Shown here piece by piece: positions 6,713 through 13,799 of a stretch of 19,911 bases of DNA (its first letter is position 1; each line of letters begins with the position of its first letter). A program made the position numbers and the translations under genes. The notes below the pieces were generated by a model that saw only the letters and a program-made list of their open reading frames with translations, searched no databases and was not told where the DNA came from. This stretch comes from Hylemonella sp. UBA2468 (GTDB lineage: Bacteria; Pseudomonadota; Gammaproteobacteria; Burkholderiales; Burkholderiaceae_C). The stretch lies in the NCBI GenBank assembly GCA_002342165.1, contig DDPM01000192.1, positions 1,495 through 21,405 of the forward strand, written 5' to 3'.

Positions 6713-7459
6713 TTAGTCAGGCCCCAACTTGCCGCGCAACCACAAGCGGTCTAGGCCATAGGCCAATGTGCCCGCTACCAAGCCGGTGGTCAGCAAACTG
6801 CTGTCTGCATCCCATTTGTAAAACATGGGGCCCAGAACACAACCCAACAAAACCGCCAAACGGTTAGACCAAGGCTTTACCTCAGTAAACGTCAACAAAA
6901 AGAACAAAGGGTTGATGAAAATCAACCCAAGGGTGATGTACACGGGCACCCAGCCCGCCACAAAATAGCCCATCACGGTACCCGGCATGGCAATGAGCCA
7001 GCAAGGCAAACCCAATCCCACAAAGTACGCCAATCTAAAACGGGGCGACATCCGTGGAAAGTCGCGCATGGAAAGAGCCCAAGCGGTCATGGCCAGCAAG
7101 TGCACCCAAAGGTACAGGCCAAGATGTCGGTCTCGCCGGTGCAATTGGGGGAAGAGCGTGACCACCATGGTCACAAACCTGGTGGAAGTGAGGGTGACGG
7201 CAAATGCGATGGCTACCAGAGATGAACCAGAAATCAGCATCTCAAGCAACACCACTTGCCCGGGCAGCGCAAACATCATCAGGCTGGTGGTGCCCGTGAC
7301 CCAAGCATCAAACCCATTGGTTTGACCCATAGCGCCAAAGCCCACCATGCCAGCAAAAAGTACGAAAGCTGGCGCTCCTAAAGAATGCCTTAGCCCTTGC
7401 CAGAAGGCTTGTCGACGGTTGGTAAACCGGATGCTGGGAGTTGGTGGTGTTGAAGCCAC
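6713..7459 (-). CDS. azlC: AzlC-family branched-chain amino-acid exporter large subunit
   Basis: Inner-membrane protein of 248 aa with several hydrophobic helices. AzlC landmarks are RQAFWQGLRHSLGAPAFVLF, the helix SLMMFALPGQVVLLEML, and RFVTMVVTLFPQL. With AzlD it would export branched-chain amino acids or analogues. The best start is GTG at 7459; no ATG lies upstream before the stop of the glutathione-transferase gene, which ends 14 nt before it. No good SD is visible, so translation may be coupled to the upstream gene. Co-location with catabolic genes could mean export of a toxic analogue or overflow metabolite, but nothing in the sequence proves it. Confidence 0.85.
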   Translation of the reverse strand: MASTPPTPSIRFTNRRQAFWQGLRHSLGAPAFVLFAGMVGFGAMGQTNGFDAWVTGTTSLMMFALPGQVVLLEMLISGSSLVAIAFAVTLTSTRFVTMVVTLFPQLHRRDRHLGLYLWVHLLAMTAWALSMRDFPRMSPRFRLAYFVGLGLPCWLIAMPGTVMGYFVAGWVPVYITLGLIFINPLFFLLTFTEVKPWSNRLAVLLGCVLGPMFYKWDADSSLLTTGLVAGTLAYGLDRLWLRGKLGPD

Positions 7460-7473
7460 GCTTGATGCTGGGC

Positions 7474-8100
7474 TTATTTCAAGGCCACCTGCAGGCCACG
7501 TTGTACGGCTGGCCTTGAAAACATCAAGTCATACCAACGTTTGACGTTGGGGAAATCGTTCAAATCCACTTGGTGCCTTGGGTGACGCCAAACCCATCCC
7601 AAAATGGCAAAGTCAGCAATAGACAACTCATCGGCAAAAAACTCATGAGCGGCCAAGCGTTCGTTCATCACCCTGTAGAGCCTGCGGTTTTCTGTCATGT
7701 AGCGCTTGAGACCATAACGCTGGTCGTCTTCGTTGGTCAAGCCGAGGAAGTGATGAACCTGCCCAGGGATAGGCCCAAAGCCACCCATTTGGAACATGAG
7801 CCACTCGTACACCGGTATGCGGCGCGCCGGGTCTTGGGGCAAAAACTTGCCGGTTTTTTCAGCCAAGTACAACAAAATAGCACCTGACTCAAACACACTT
7901 ACTGAGGTATGTGCTGGGCCATCAGGATCGATGATGGCCGGTATTTTGTTGTTGGGACTGATTTTCAAAAAGTCGGGGTGAAACTGATCGTCTTTAGTGA
8001 TGTTGACCACATGCACTTCATAGGCCAAGCCCATTTCTTCAAGTGCCACCGAAATTTTTCGGCCGTTAGGTGTGTCAAATGCGTAGAGTTGAATGGTCAT
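7474..8100 (-). CDS. Glutathione S-transferase family protein (Nu-class/YfcG-like)
   Basis: Cytosolic protein of 208 aa with an N-terminal thioredoxin-like domain and a C-terminal helical domain. TPNGRKISVALEEMGL (10-24) matches the Nu-class YfcG/YghU group. NKIPAI places the cis-proline at residue 54, and FESGAILLYL holds the Glu71-Ser72 pair that binds the gamma-glutamyl group of glutathione. DELSIADFAILGWVWRH is the conserved helical-domain motif. Nu-class enzymes show disulfide-bond reductase or peroxidase activity with glutathione. ATG 8100 is preferred over an in-frame TTG at 8109 that adds only three residues. It lies 39 nt after the SUMF1-like gene and 14 nt before azlC, so the four minus-strand genes could be one operon. 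Confidence 0.88.
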   Translation of the reverse strand: MTIQLYAFDTPNGRKISVALEEMGLAYEVHVVNITKDDQFHPDFLKISPNNKIPAIIDPDGPAHTSVSVFESGAILLYLAEKTGKFLPQDPARRIPVYEWLMFQMGGFGPIPGQVHHFLGLTNEDDQRYGLKRYMTENRRLYRVMNERLAAHEFFADELSIADFAILGWVWRHPRHQVDLNDFPNVKRWYDLMFSRPAVQRGLQVALK

Positions 8101-8139
8101 GGTTGTCAAGTATAAGACCTGGCATGCAACGGATACATC

Positions 8140-8847
8140 TCAAGGCGCAGCGGCATACACACATCTGAATCCGATGTAGACCGCATAAAAATGAGCAGGC
8201 TTCCATGCTTCAACATCGGCTTTCATTTGGTCGGGCGGATACCACCAAGAGCCGCCCAGAGTTCTGCGCTCATCACCACGTGCATCGGCCGACCATTCCC
8301 AAACATTGGCGCCCATGTCATGTAGGCCATTGACCCCAGCACGTGTTTCATGAACAGGTGCGGCTCGGGGCCAGGGGTCAGGGTCAGTGGTGTTGGCACC
8401 TTTTGGAAGGTCACCGGTAGACCAAGGGTAAGTTTTACCCCTGATCCAAGGCTTTGGTGGATCTTGCCGAAGCTCCGTAAACCCGGCTCGCTGCCATTCC
8501 AGGGCTGTGGGCAGTCGCCCACCTGCCCATTGGCAATAAGCCTGAGCTTCTGCATGGTTAAGGTGCACGGCGGGCAAATGCAAACTCGAGGGTTCAACCC
8601 CATCCGGTTTTTGCCATGTCCAACCCGGCCGCCTTTGCCAACCCGCCACAAACTCAAAACCGCCGCCCTCTTGTTCTGCACGCGTCTTGATGCCGGTGGC
8701 TTGCACATAAGATTTAAATTGGCCGATAGTGACTTCAGTTTTGTCAATTTGCAGGCCCCCTAGGTCGTGCAGTACGACTTTCTCGCCAACCTGTGCAAGC
8801 GCTTGCGATAGGCCACAAGCCATCCAAACAACATAAAGGAACTTCAT
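8140..8847 (-). CDS. Secreted SUMF1/FGE-fold protein, probably non-catalytic
   Basis: Protein of 235 aa with a Sec signal peptide (1-18, QALA|Q). The mature part has the FGE-sulfatase fold landmarks IDKTEVTIGQFKSYVQATG (34-52), LPAVHLNHAEAQAYCQWAGG (91-110), GRLPTALEWQRAG (110-122), ANVWEWSAD (180-188), TLGGSWW (196-202) and terminal IGFRCV (225-230). Classical formylglycine-generating enzymes use a cysteine pair near the C-terminus. Between GGSW and GFRC I see none, so sulfatase activation is unlikely; a structural or ligand-binding role of the fold is more probable. No sulfatase gene is in the window. It is the first gene of the minus-strand block and lies divergent from a Bug gene. Confidence 0.82.
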   Translation of the reverse strand: MKFLYVVWMACGLSQALAQVGEKVVLHDLGGLQIDKTEVTIGQFKSYVQATGIKTRAEQEGGGFEFVAGWQRRPGWTWQKPDGVEPSSLHLPAVHLNHAEAQAYCQWAGGRLPTALEWQRAGFTELRQDPPKPWIRGKTYPWSTGDLPKGANTTDPDPWPRAAPVHETRAGVNGLHDMGANVWEWSADARGDERRTLGGSWWYPPDQMKADVEAWKPAHFYAVYIGFRCVYAAAP

Positions 8848-8857
8848 AAACTGAAAA

Positions 8858-8887
8858 TTTTTACTGAGAGAAAGCCCTAAGTGTCAA
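8858..8887 (-). promoter_or_regulatory. Candidate sigma-70 promoter for the SUMF1-like gene
   Basis: On the minus strand a perfect -35 TTGACA (8887-8882) is followed after 18 bp by TAAAAA (8863-8858), a 4/6 match to the -10 consensus. The -10 sits only 10 nt before the ATG, so the transcript would be nearly leaderless; no SD is present, which is consistent. The whole 8848-8940 divergent gap is AT-rich. Confidence 0.35.
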
Positions 8888-8940
8888 ATTCATAAGGATA
8901 AGCAAAAATATATTTTTTTATTGCATTGCGCCATCACGCC

Positions 8941-9927
8941 ATGAACTTTTCTCGCCGCCAATTTTTGGGCACAACTGTTGCGCCTAGCTTGTTGACAAGT
9001 TTAGGTTTCATGCCAAGCCTTGGTCATGCTGAGACTCCCGATGCAAGCAAAATTATTCGCATCGTGATTCCTTTTGCGCCCGGCGGCAGCAACGACATTG
9101 TGGGGCGAGCGCTCGCACAAGCATTGGGCGTTCGAATGAACCGCAGTTTTGTGGTGGAAAACAAGCCAGGTGCTGGTGGAACTTTAGGAACTGAATGGGT
9201 TGCTCGCAGCAAACCAGACGGCACCAATCTGTTATTGATTTCATCAACATTCACGATGAATCCCGCAATCATGAAATTGAATTACGAACCCATGACATCG
9301 TTTCAGCCTATCGCGATGCTTGGCATGGGGCCCAGTGTTCTGGCAGTCTTCAGCGGCGCGCCTTGGAACAACTTAAACGAGCTTGTAGAAGCTTCCAAGC
9401 AAAAACCTAAAGACATTGTGTTTGGGTCTGCAGGAGTCGCCAGCTTTCAGCATTTTGCGATTGAATTGTTCATGCAAAAAAGTGGGGCTCGTTTCAATAT
9501 TGCCCACTACAAAGGCGGTATTCCAGCGCTGATGGATTTGGCTGCTGGACATATTCAGGTGTCTTTGGGCAGCCTCATTCAAATGCAAAGTTTTTTGAAA
9601 GCTGGAAAAATCAAATTATTGGCAGTCGCGGGCTCCAAGCGAGTGGACTTGATTCCCAATGTGCCCACTATGCAAGAGCTTGGCTATGACTTAGAAGCCC
9701 TGAACTGGTGGGGGCTGATGGCCCCTGCGGGAACTCACTCACCATGGGTGGATCAACTTCACCAAGACGTCAATGCCGTGCTTGCCAGCCCAGAAATGAA
9801 GCAGCGCTTGGTCAATGAGGGGGCAGAAACCACCCCCATGAGTCGGCAGAGTTTTTCAAAAATCATGTCCGATGAATTGAACCGATGGACGCAGGTGGCT
9901 CGCAGCACAGGTATTCGGGCCGAGTAA
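8941..9927 (+). CDS. Bug/TctC-family solute-binding protein (3), Tat-exported
   Basis: Binding protein of 328 aa. The N-terminus MNFSRRQFLG carries a twin-arginine motif (SRRxFL) ahead of a moderately hydrophobic stretch and a cleavage site at GHA|ET (30/31), so export by the Tat system in folded form is predicted, unlike the Sec signals of the other three Bug proteins here. The binding signature IIRIVIPFAPGGSND (38-52) holds conserved Asp52; NIAHYKGGIPALMDLAAG and IPNVPTMQELGYDL follow. ATG 8941 is chosen over an in-frame TTG at 8926 because it puts the RR motif at the usual distance. There is no clear SD. A TauD/TfdA dioxygenase gene follows after 19 nt, so this protein may supply that enzyme's substrate. 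Confidence 0.9.
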   Translation: MNFSRRQFLGTTVAPSLLTSLGFMPSLGHAETPDASKIIRIVIPFAPGGSNDIVGRALAQALGVRMNRSFVVENKPGAGGTLGTEWVARSKPDGTNLLLISSTFTMNPAIMKLNYEPMTSFQPIAMLGMGPSVLAVFSGAPWNNLNELVEASKQKPKDIVFGSAGVASFQHFAIELFMQKSGARFNIAHYKGGIPALMDLAAGHIQVSLGSLIQMQSFLKAGKIKLLAVAGSKRVDLIPNVPTMQELGYDLEALNWWGLMAPAGTHSPWVDQLHQDVNAVLASPEMKQRLVNEGAETTPMSRQSFSKIMSDELNRWTQVARSTGIRAE

Positions 9928-9946
9928 TTTTTTGTCCAGTCTGAAC

Positions 9947-10789
9947 ATGAAAATCGAAACTCTGGGCCCTTCATTTGCAGCACGCATTACAGGTCTTGAT
10001 TTCAAAAGCAAGCCAGATGCCTCTTTGAAAGACCAACTGAATGCCTGGCTTGCGGAATTTGCGGTTCTGGTCTTTCCTAGCCAGTTTTTAAATCCACAGG
10101 AGTTCATGAATGCGGTGTCGTACTTTGGCGACTTGATGCCGCAGCAAATCACACAATTTACACTTAAAGATTTCCCTTTGGTGGGCTACAACAGCACAGA
10201 AGACTTACCCAAAAAAGACGGTAAATTGCAAGTCAGGGGTGAAAACTTTCATACTGACCACTCCAATGAAATCGCGCCTCCCAAAGCCACCTCTTTGCTC
10301 GCCGTCACCCTTCCCTCTCTTGGGGGCGATACTCAGTTCGTTGACGTGAGGCGTGCTTTCGATGATCTGCCTGAGTCTCAAAAGTTGGAAATTCAAGGCC
10401 TTAAAGTACTTCATGTGCATCAAAGCAACCGCAGTCCTAGAGAGTTTGCCAAATTAAGCCCTGAGGCTCTCGCTTTAATTCCACAAACTTGGCAACCGTT
10501 GGTCATACGTCATCCTGAAAGCCTTAGGCCGGCGCTTTACCTCAACACCGGACGCATGCAACAAATTGCCAAGCTTTCAGATGCTCAGGGATTTGAGCTC
10601 ATTGATGAGCTTTATGCACATGCATCACAACCCCGGTACGAATACAGACACCGATGGCAAGTAGGCGACTTGGTCATTTGGGACAACCGATCTGTCATGC
10701 ATCAAGCCAATGCAGACTACAACCCTGAGGAGCGCCGCTATTTGTACCGTTTGATGGTTCAAGGGGTTCCGCTTGAGCCTTTTCAATAA
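9947..10789 (+). CDS. TauD/TfdA-family 2-oxoglutarate-dependent dioxygenase
   Basis: Fe(II)/2-oxoglutarate dioxygenase of 280 aa from ATG 9947 (an in-frame TTG at 9932 would add five residues). The facial triad is His102-x-Asp104 in ENFHTDHSN and His252 in DNRSVMHQA; the C-terminal Arg268 in RYLYRLMVQG would bind the 2-oxoglutarate carboxylate. LAVTLPSLGGDTQFVD (118-133) is the family core strand. Relatives hydroxylate taurine, 2,4-dichlorophenoxyacetate, alkyl sulfates or related acids, releasing sulfite or cleaving ethers. The substrate here is unknown, but coupling to a Bug gene makes an imported organic acid likely. The gene converges with a Bug gene; the stops are 12 nt apart around a small TCAAT/ATTGA hairpin. 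Confidence 0.9.
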   Translation: MKIETLGPSFAARITGLDFKSKPDASLKDQLNAWLAEFAVLVFPSQFLNPQEFMNAVSYFGDLMPQQITQFTLKDFPLVGYNSTEDLPKKDGKLQVRGENFHTDHSNEIAPPKATSLLAVTLPSLGGDTQFVDVRRAFDDLPESQKLEIQGLKVLHVHQSNRSPREFAKLSPEALALIPQTWQPLVIRHPESLRPALYLNTGRMQQIAKLSDAQGFELIDELYAHASQPRYEYRHRWQVGDLVIWDNRSVMHQANADYNPEERRYLYRLMVQGVPLEPFQ

Positions 10790-10801
10790 AAAAATTGAGG
10801 T

Positions 10802-11776
10802 TTACTCCGCCTTTATGCCTGCTGATCGAGACACTTTGGTCAAGCGTGCCACCTCAGATTTGATGAGCAATCCAAAATCTTCTGGCGAAGGGCTGGCAAC
10901 AAGTTCAATGCCACGCTCGGCAAAACTGCCCACCAATTCGGCTTTAGCATAGGCTTTCACGATTTCGGCATGCAGACGTTGCACGATTTCTTTAGGTGTT
11001 CCGGCTGGCGCCAGCAACATATTGATAGTCACATCTTCATAACCTGGAAAACCTGATTCCGCAATGCTGGGAATACCCGGCAACAAGGGTGATCGATTCA
11101 AACTGGTTACGGCAATGGGACGGATTTTTTCTGAACGAATATGCGATAAAGAAGTGCTGATTTGGTCAAACATCAGCTGAGTTTGTCCACTGATTACATC
11201 CACAACTGATTGCGCATTTCCTTTGTAGAAGATATTGAGCATGCGAATACCCGCTCGATTAGAAAAAACCTCACTGGCAATATGGCCGGTTGAACCATTT
11301 CCGCTACTGGCTACCGTAAGCCCCTCTGGGCGTGCTTTAGCTTGCTGAATCACATCAGCTACAGACTGGATCGGCTGCTGAGCACCAGTTACCAAAACCA
11401 TCGCAGCCTTGCATGTTAAAGACACGGGGGCGAAGTCTTTGATGGGGTCATAGCCGGCATTGGACAAAATCAAGGGGGCTGTAAAGAAGGTGCTGGAGTG
11501 CGCCAGAAGCGTATATCCATCAGGATTGGATTTGGCAACCAGTTGCGTGCCCAAAAGTGATGAAGCACTGGGCCGGTTTTCCACCAGAACTGGTTGACCA
11601 AGTCCCTTGGTGAGCTCCTTGGCAAGCGTTCTGGCTACGATATCCACGTTGCCGCCGGGCGCTACAGGCACAATAATTTTGATGGGCTTACTAGGCCAAG
11701 CATCTTGCGCAGAGCACATCAACACTGAACTACCTAGACATAAACCTACTAAAAGACGCGGTAAAAAGGTCAACAT
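10802..11776 (-). CDS. Bug/TctC-family periplasmic solute-binding protein (4)
   Basis: Binding protein of 324 aa with a Sec signal peptide ending about residue 23 (MCSA|Q). The signature WPSKPIKIIVPVAPGGNVD (27-45) has conserved Asp45. ENRPSASSLLGTQLVAKSNPDG and LLPGIPSIAESGFPGYEDV complete the family pattern. VLMC before the cleavage site is not a good lipobox, so a soluble periplasmic form is expected. It is the last gene of the minus-strand operon hydroxyacid dehydrogenase-amidohydrolase-Bug; its ATG lies 11 nt after the amidohydrolase stop. The receptor therefore probably serves the pathway encoded by those enzymes. Confidence 0.92.
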   Translation of the reverse strand: MLTFLPRLLVGLCLGSSVLMCSAQDAWPSKPIKIIVPVAPGGNVDIVARTLAKELTKGLGQPVLVENRPSASSLLGTQLVAKSNPDGYTLLAHSSTFFTAPLILSNAGYDPIKDFAPVSLTCKAAMVLVTGAQQPIQSVADVIQQAKARPEGLTVASSGNGSTGHIASEVFSNRAGIRMLNIFYKGNAQSVVDVISGQTQLMFDQISTSLSHIRSEKIRPIAVTSLNRSPLLPGIPSIAESGFPGYEDVTINMLLAPAGTPKEIVQRLHAEIVKAYAKAELVGSFAERGIELVASPSPEDFGLLIKSEVARLTKVSRSAGIKAE

Positions 11777-11787
11777 GATTTGGATCC

Positions 11788-12690
11788 TTACGACGGATTG
11801 AATTGATACAGATACTCTGGATTACTTTTAAGAATTTTGTTCCAGTTCAAAACGTCCACCCACTCACTGATTCGCTGCAAGGCCCGAGCATCATCAATAG
11901 GGTGAAAGGGCTCTAAGATATTAGGGGATCTTGCTTGACCAGGCCAAGCGCCGGGATGGGGCCAGTCAGTGCCCCATAGCATCCGGTCTGGGCGAGCATT
12001 TAGCAAGGCTTGGGCAATGTGCTGTGCATCTTCGCAATCGGGTTGATCAGAAATTCTGTGAGCTGCAGACAACTTGACCCAAATTTTCCCGCTGGATACC
12101 AATTTCAATAGGGTTTTAAACCCAGGCTGATCAACGCCCTTAGAAGCCATAGACCTGCCAAAGTGATCAATCACCACAGGAACGGGCAATCTAAGTAAAC
12201 AGTCTGAAACAGAGGCAATCACATCAAGTGTGGTGTAGGTTTGCACATGCCAACCCCATGGCTCCACCCTTTGCGCAGACCATAGAAGCAATTGACGAGC
12301 CACATCTGGGTCGTGCTGGCCCGCAGACTCAAGGTTAACGCGCACACCTCTAACCCCAGCTTGGTGCATTTGTTCTAGTTCAGCGTCAGATGTGGCTTCA
12401 TGAATGACTGCAACCCCTCTTGCCTGGAGGTTGGAAGTGCTGTTGATGTGCTCTAAAGCATCGACAAGGCAGCGGTTGTCCGCACCCTGTGGGCTGGCCT
12501 GAACCACCACCACCCGGTGCAGGCCAAGCTGAGTCAAAAGATACATCAAGTCTTCAACTGGTGCGGGCCCAGGGGTATAAGCACGCTCAGGCGATAAAGG
12601 GAATCGGTCAAAGGGACCAAACACATGCACATGACAATCGCACGCCCATGCAGGCAGGGGGTGGGCAAAAGTTGTTGATTTAGGCCGCAT
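11788..12690 (-). CDS. Amidohydrolase-2 family TIM-barrel hydrolase, LigI-like
   Basis: Metal-type amidohydrolase of 300 aa (PF04909 type). The N-terminal ACDCHVHVFGP has the HxH pair (His20, His22), followed by FPLSPERAYTPG and VVVVQASPQGADNRCLVDAL, which resemble 2-pyrone-4,6-dicarboxylate lactonase (LigI) and D-galactarolactone isomerase/hydrolase relatives. VVIDHFGR, IWVKLSAAHR and WGTDWPHPG supply further active-site residues, with Asp about 242 in GTDWPH. Expected chemistry is hydrolysis or isomerisation of a lactone or pyrone carboxylate. ATG 12690 overlaps the upstream TGA by one base (TGATG), so it is coupled to the hydroxyacid dehydrogenase; a GTG at 12693 is an unlikely alternative. 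Confidence 0.88.
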   Translation of the reverse strand: MRPKSTTFAHPLPAWACDCHVHVFGPFDRFPLSPERAYTPGPAPVEDLMYLLTQLGLHRVVVVQASPQGADNRCLVDALEHINSTSNLQARGVAVIHEATSDAELEQMHQAGVRGVRVNLESAGQHDPDVARQLLLWSAQRVEPWGWHVQTYTTLDVIASVSDCLLRLPVPVVIDHFGRSMASKGVDQPGFKTLLKLVSSGKIWVKLSAAHRISDQPDCEDAQHIAQALLNARPDRMLWGTDWPHPGAWPGQARSPNILEPFHPIDDARALQRISEWVDVLNWNKILKSNPEYLYQFNPS

Positions 12691-13625
12691 CACACGACTC
12701 TATGAAAGGGCTCGCCGCCCTGCAAGACCTGCCACAGCTGCTGAGCGGCAGCTAGGGAGCTTTTGGCCAAAGTTTCGTCGGTGCTGCCCGCAACATGAGG
12801 CGTGGCAATGACATTGGGTAGTGTCAGCAAAGGGTGATCGGAAGCCGGGGGCTCTTTATCTTGCCAAACATCTAAAGCGGCTCCGCCTAAGTGACCAGCC
12901 TTTAAAAATTGGTAAAGCGCGGCCTCATCTATTAGCCCGCCACGTGACACATTGATCAAAAGAGCGCCAGGCTTCATAAGAGCCAATACGTCTGCATTCA
13001 CCATATGGTGGTTTTGGGCGTTATAGGGCACATGCAATGACAAGACATCAACGTTTGACCACATTGCATCAAGCTGAGTAACTCGAACATGCTCTAGACC
13101 CGACCATTTGCTGGCATCCGCCCAAGGGTCGAAGGCCAAAATACGACAACTGAATGCAGCTTTCATGATTCGGGCAAATTCATAACCAATATTGCCCATA
13201 CCCACTATGCCTAATGTTTTGCCATTGAGCTCGATTCCTGGGTATTCGTTGCGGTTGAAGACGCTGCCTGCACGAATAAGTCGATCAAATTGCGACACCC
13301 TTCTGGCCAGTGACCCAACAAGGGTGAGTGCCATTTCGGCCACGGCGACCTTATTGATGCCTGGCGTGTTGCAAACCGTTAGGCCAAGAGACTTGGCTAA
13401 ATTTAGATCAATATTGTTGACACCCACCCCCAACTTGCTGATTGCTTTGAGTTGACGCGCTTGTTGCATTTCTACTGCGGGCACCTTTACGGTTCTGACC
13501 ATCACACCCACAGCCTCTTCATACCAGACGGATCTTTTAGGGTCATCCCATCTCACCAACTCGGTACGTTCTTGCAACCAGTTCAGGCCCTCAGGGTGCA
13601 TCTCATCAAGTACATAAACTTTCAT
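12690..13625 (-). CDS. D-isomer-specific 2-hydroxyacid dehydrogenase
   Basis: NAD-dependent dehydrogenase of 311 aa interconverting a 2-oxoacid and a D-2-hydroxyacid. The nucleotide-binding motif is GIVGMGNIG (139-147), with an acidic residue at Asp166 (FDPWAD) that favours NAD over NADP. The catalytic triad is Arg228 (NVSRGGLID), Glu258 (DKEPP) and His277 (TPHVAG). KLGVGVNNIDL (64-74) is the usual substrate-domain loop. The length fits the phosphoglycerate/glyoxylate-reductase-like branch without regulatory domains, so serine biosynthesis is less likely than a catabolic role. It is the first gene of the minus-strand operon, preceded by a candidate promoter, and overlaps the amidohydrolase gene by one base. 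Confidence 0.9.
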   Translation of the reverse strand: MKVYVLDEMHPEGLNWLQERTELVRWDDPKRSVWYEEAVGVMVRTVKVPAVEMQQARQLKAISKLGVGVNNIDLNLAKSLGLTVCNTPGINKVAVAEMALTLVGSLARRVSQFDRLIRAGSVFNRNEYPGIELNGKTLGIVGMGNIGYEFARIMKAAFSCRILAFDPWADASKWSGLEHVRVTQLDAMWSNVDVLSLHVPYNAQNHHMVNADVLALMKPGALLINVSRGGLIDEAALYQFLKAGHLGGAALDVWQDKEPPASDHPLLTLPNVIATPHVAGSTDETLAKSSLAAAQQLWQVLQGGEPFHRVV

Positions 13626-13688
13626 CTGGGAATTAATGGATTAAGGCTGGTGGAATATGGAAACTCACATCCTAATCGTTCATTTGAC

Positions 13689-13717
13689 TTTAAAGCCCTA
13701 TGGTCATCACCTATCAA
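13689..13717 (-). promoter_or_regulatory. Candidate promoter of the hydroxyacid dehydrogenase operon
   Basis: On the minus strand TTGATA (13717-13712, 5/6 of the -35 consensus) is followed after exactly 17 bp by TTTAAA (13694-13689, 4/6 of -10). Transcription would start near 13682 and give a 5' leader of about 57 nt. The rest of the 174-bp divergent gap, 13626-13799, shows no ORF. Confidence 0.45.
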
Positions 13718-13727
13718 ATTCAGGTGA
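13707..13727. repeat. Inverted repeat over the -35 box, candidate operator
   Basis: TCACCT at 13707-13712 and AGGTGA at 13722-13727 form a perfect 6-bp inverted repeat with a 9-bp spacer, covering the minus-strand -35 hexamer. That spacing puts half-sites about 1.5 helical turns apart centre to centre. A regulator binding here could control the operon; none is encoded in the window. Confidence 0.35.
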
Positions 13728-13744
13728 GGTTTATGGCAAACTGA

Positions 13745-13763
13745 CTTTGTGCGTGTTGCAAAG
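13745..13763. repeat. Second inverted repeat upstream of the class II aldolase gene
   Basis: CTTTG (13745-13749) and CAAAG (13759-13763) are separated by 9 bp, the same spacing as the repeat at 13707-13727, and lie 37 bp before the aldolase ATG. The half-site sequence differs. It may be an operator for the plus-strand gene or chance. Confidence 0.25.
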
Positions 13764-13799
13764 CTGCCTCCATAAGACCTGTACCGTCCATAAAAATCT

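Noticed and set aside
8140..8847. Active formylglycine-generating enzyme for a sulfatase
   Set aside because: The catalytic cysteine pair is missing and no sulfatase gene is in the window.
8880..8940. Plus-strand promoter for the Tat-type Bug gene in the AT-rich gap
   Set aside because: TATATT is present but no acceptable -35 lies at 16-18 bp; low-complexity A/T makes chance matches likely.
10783..10798. TCAAT-aaaaaa-ATTGA hairpin between convergent TauD and Bug genes as a bidirectional terminator
   Set aside because: The stem is only 5 A/T-rich pairs with no convincing U-tract on either side, so it is too weak to call.
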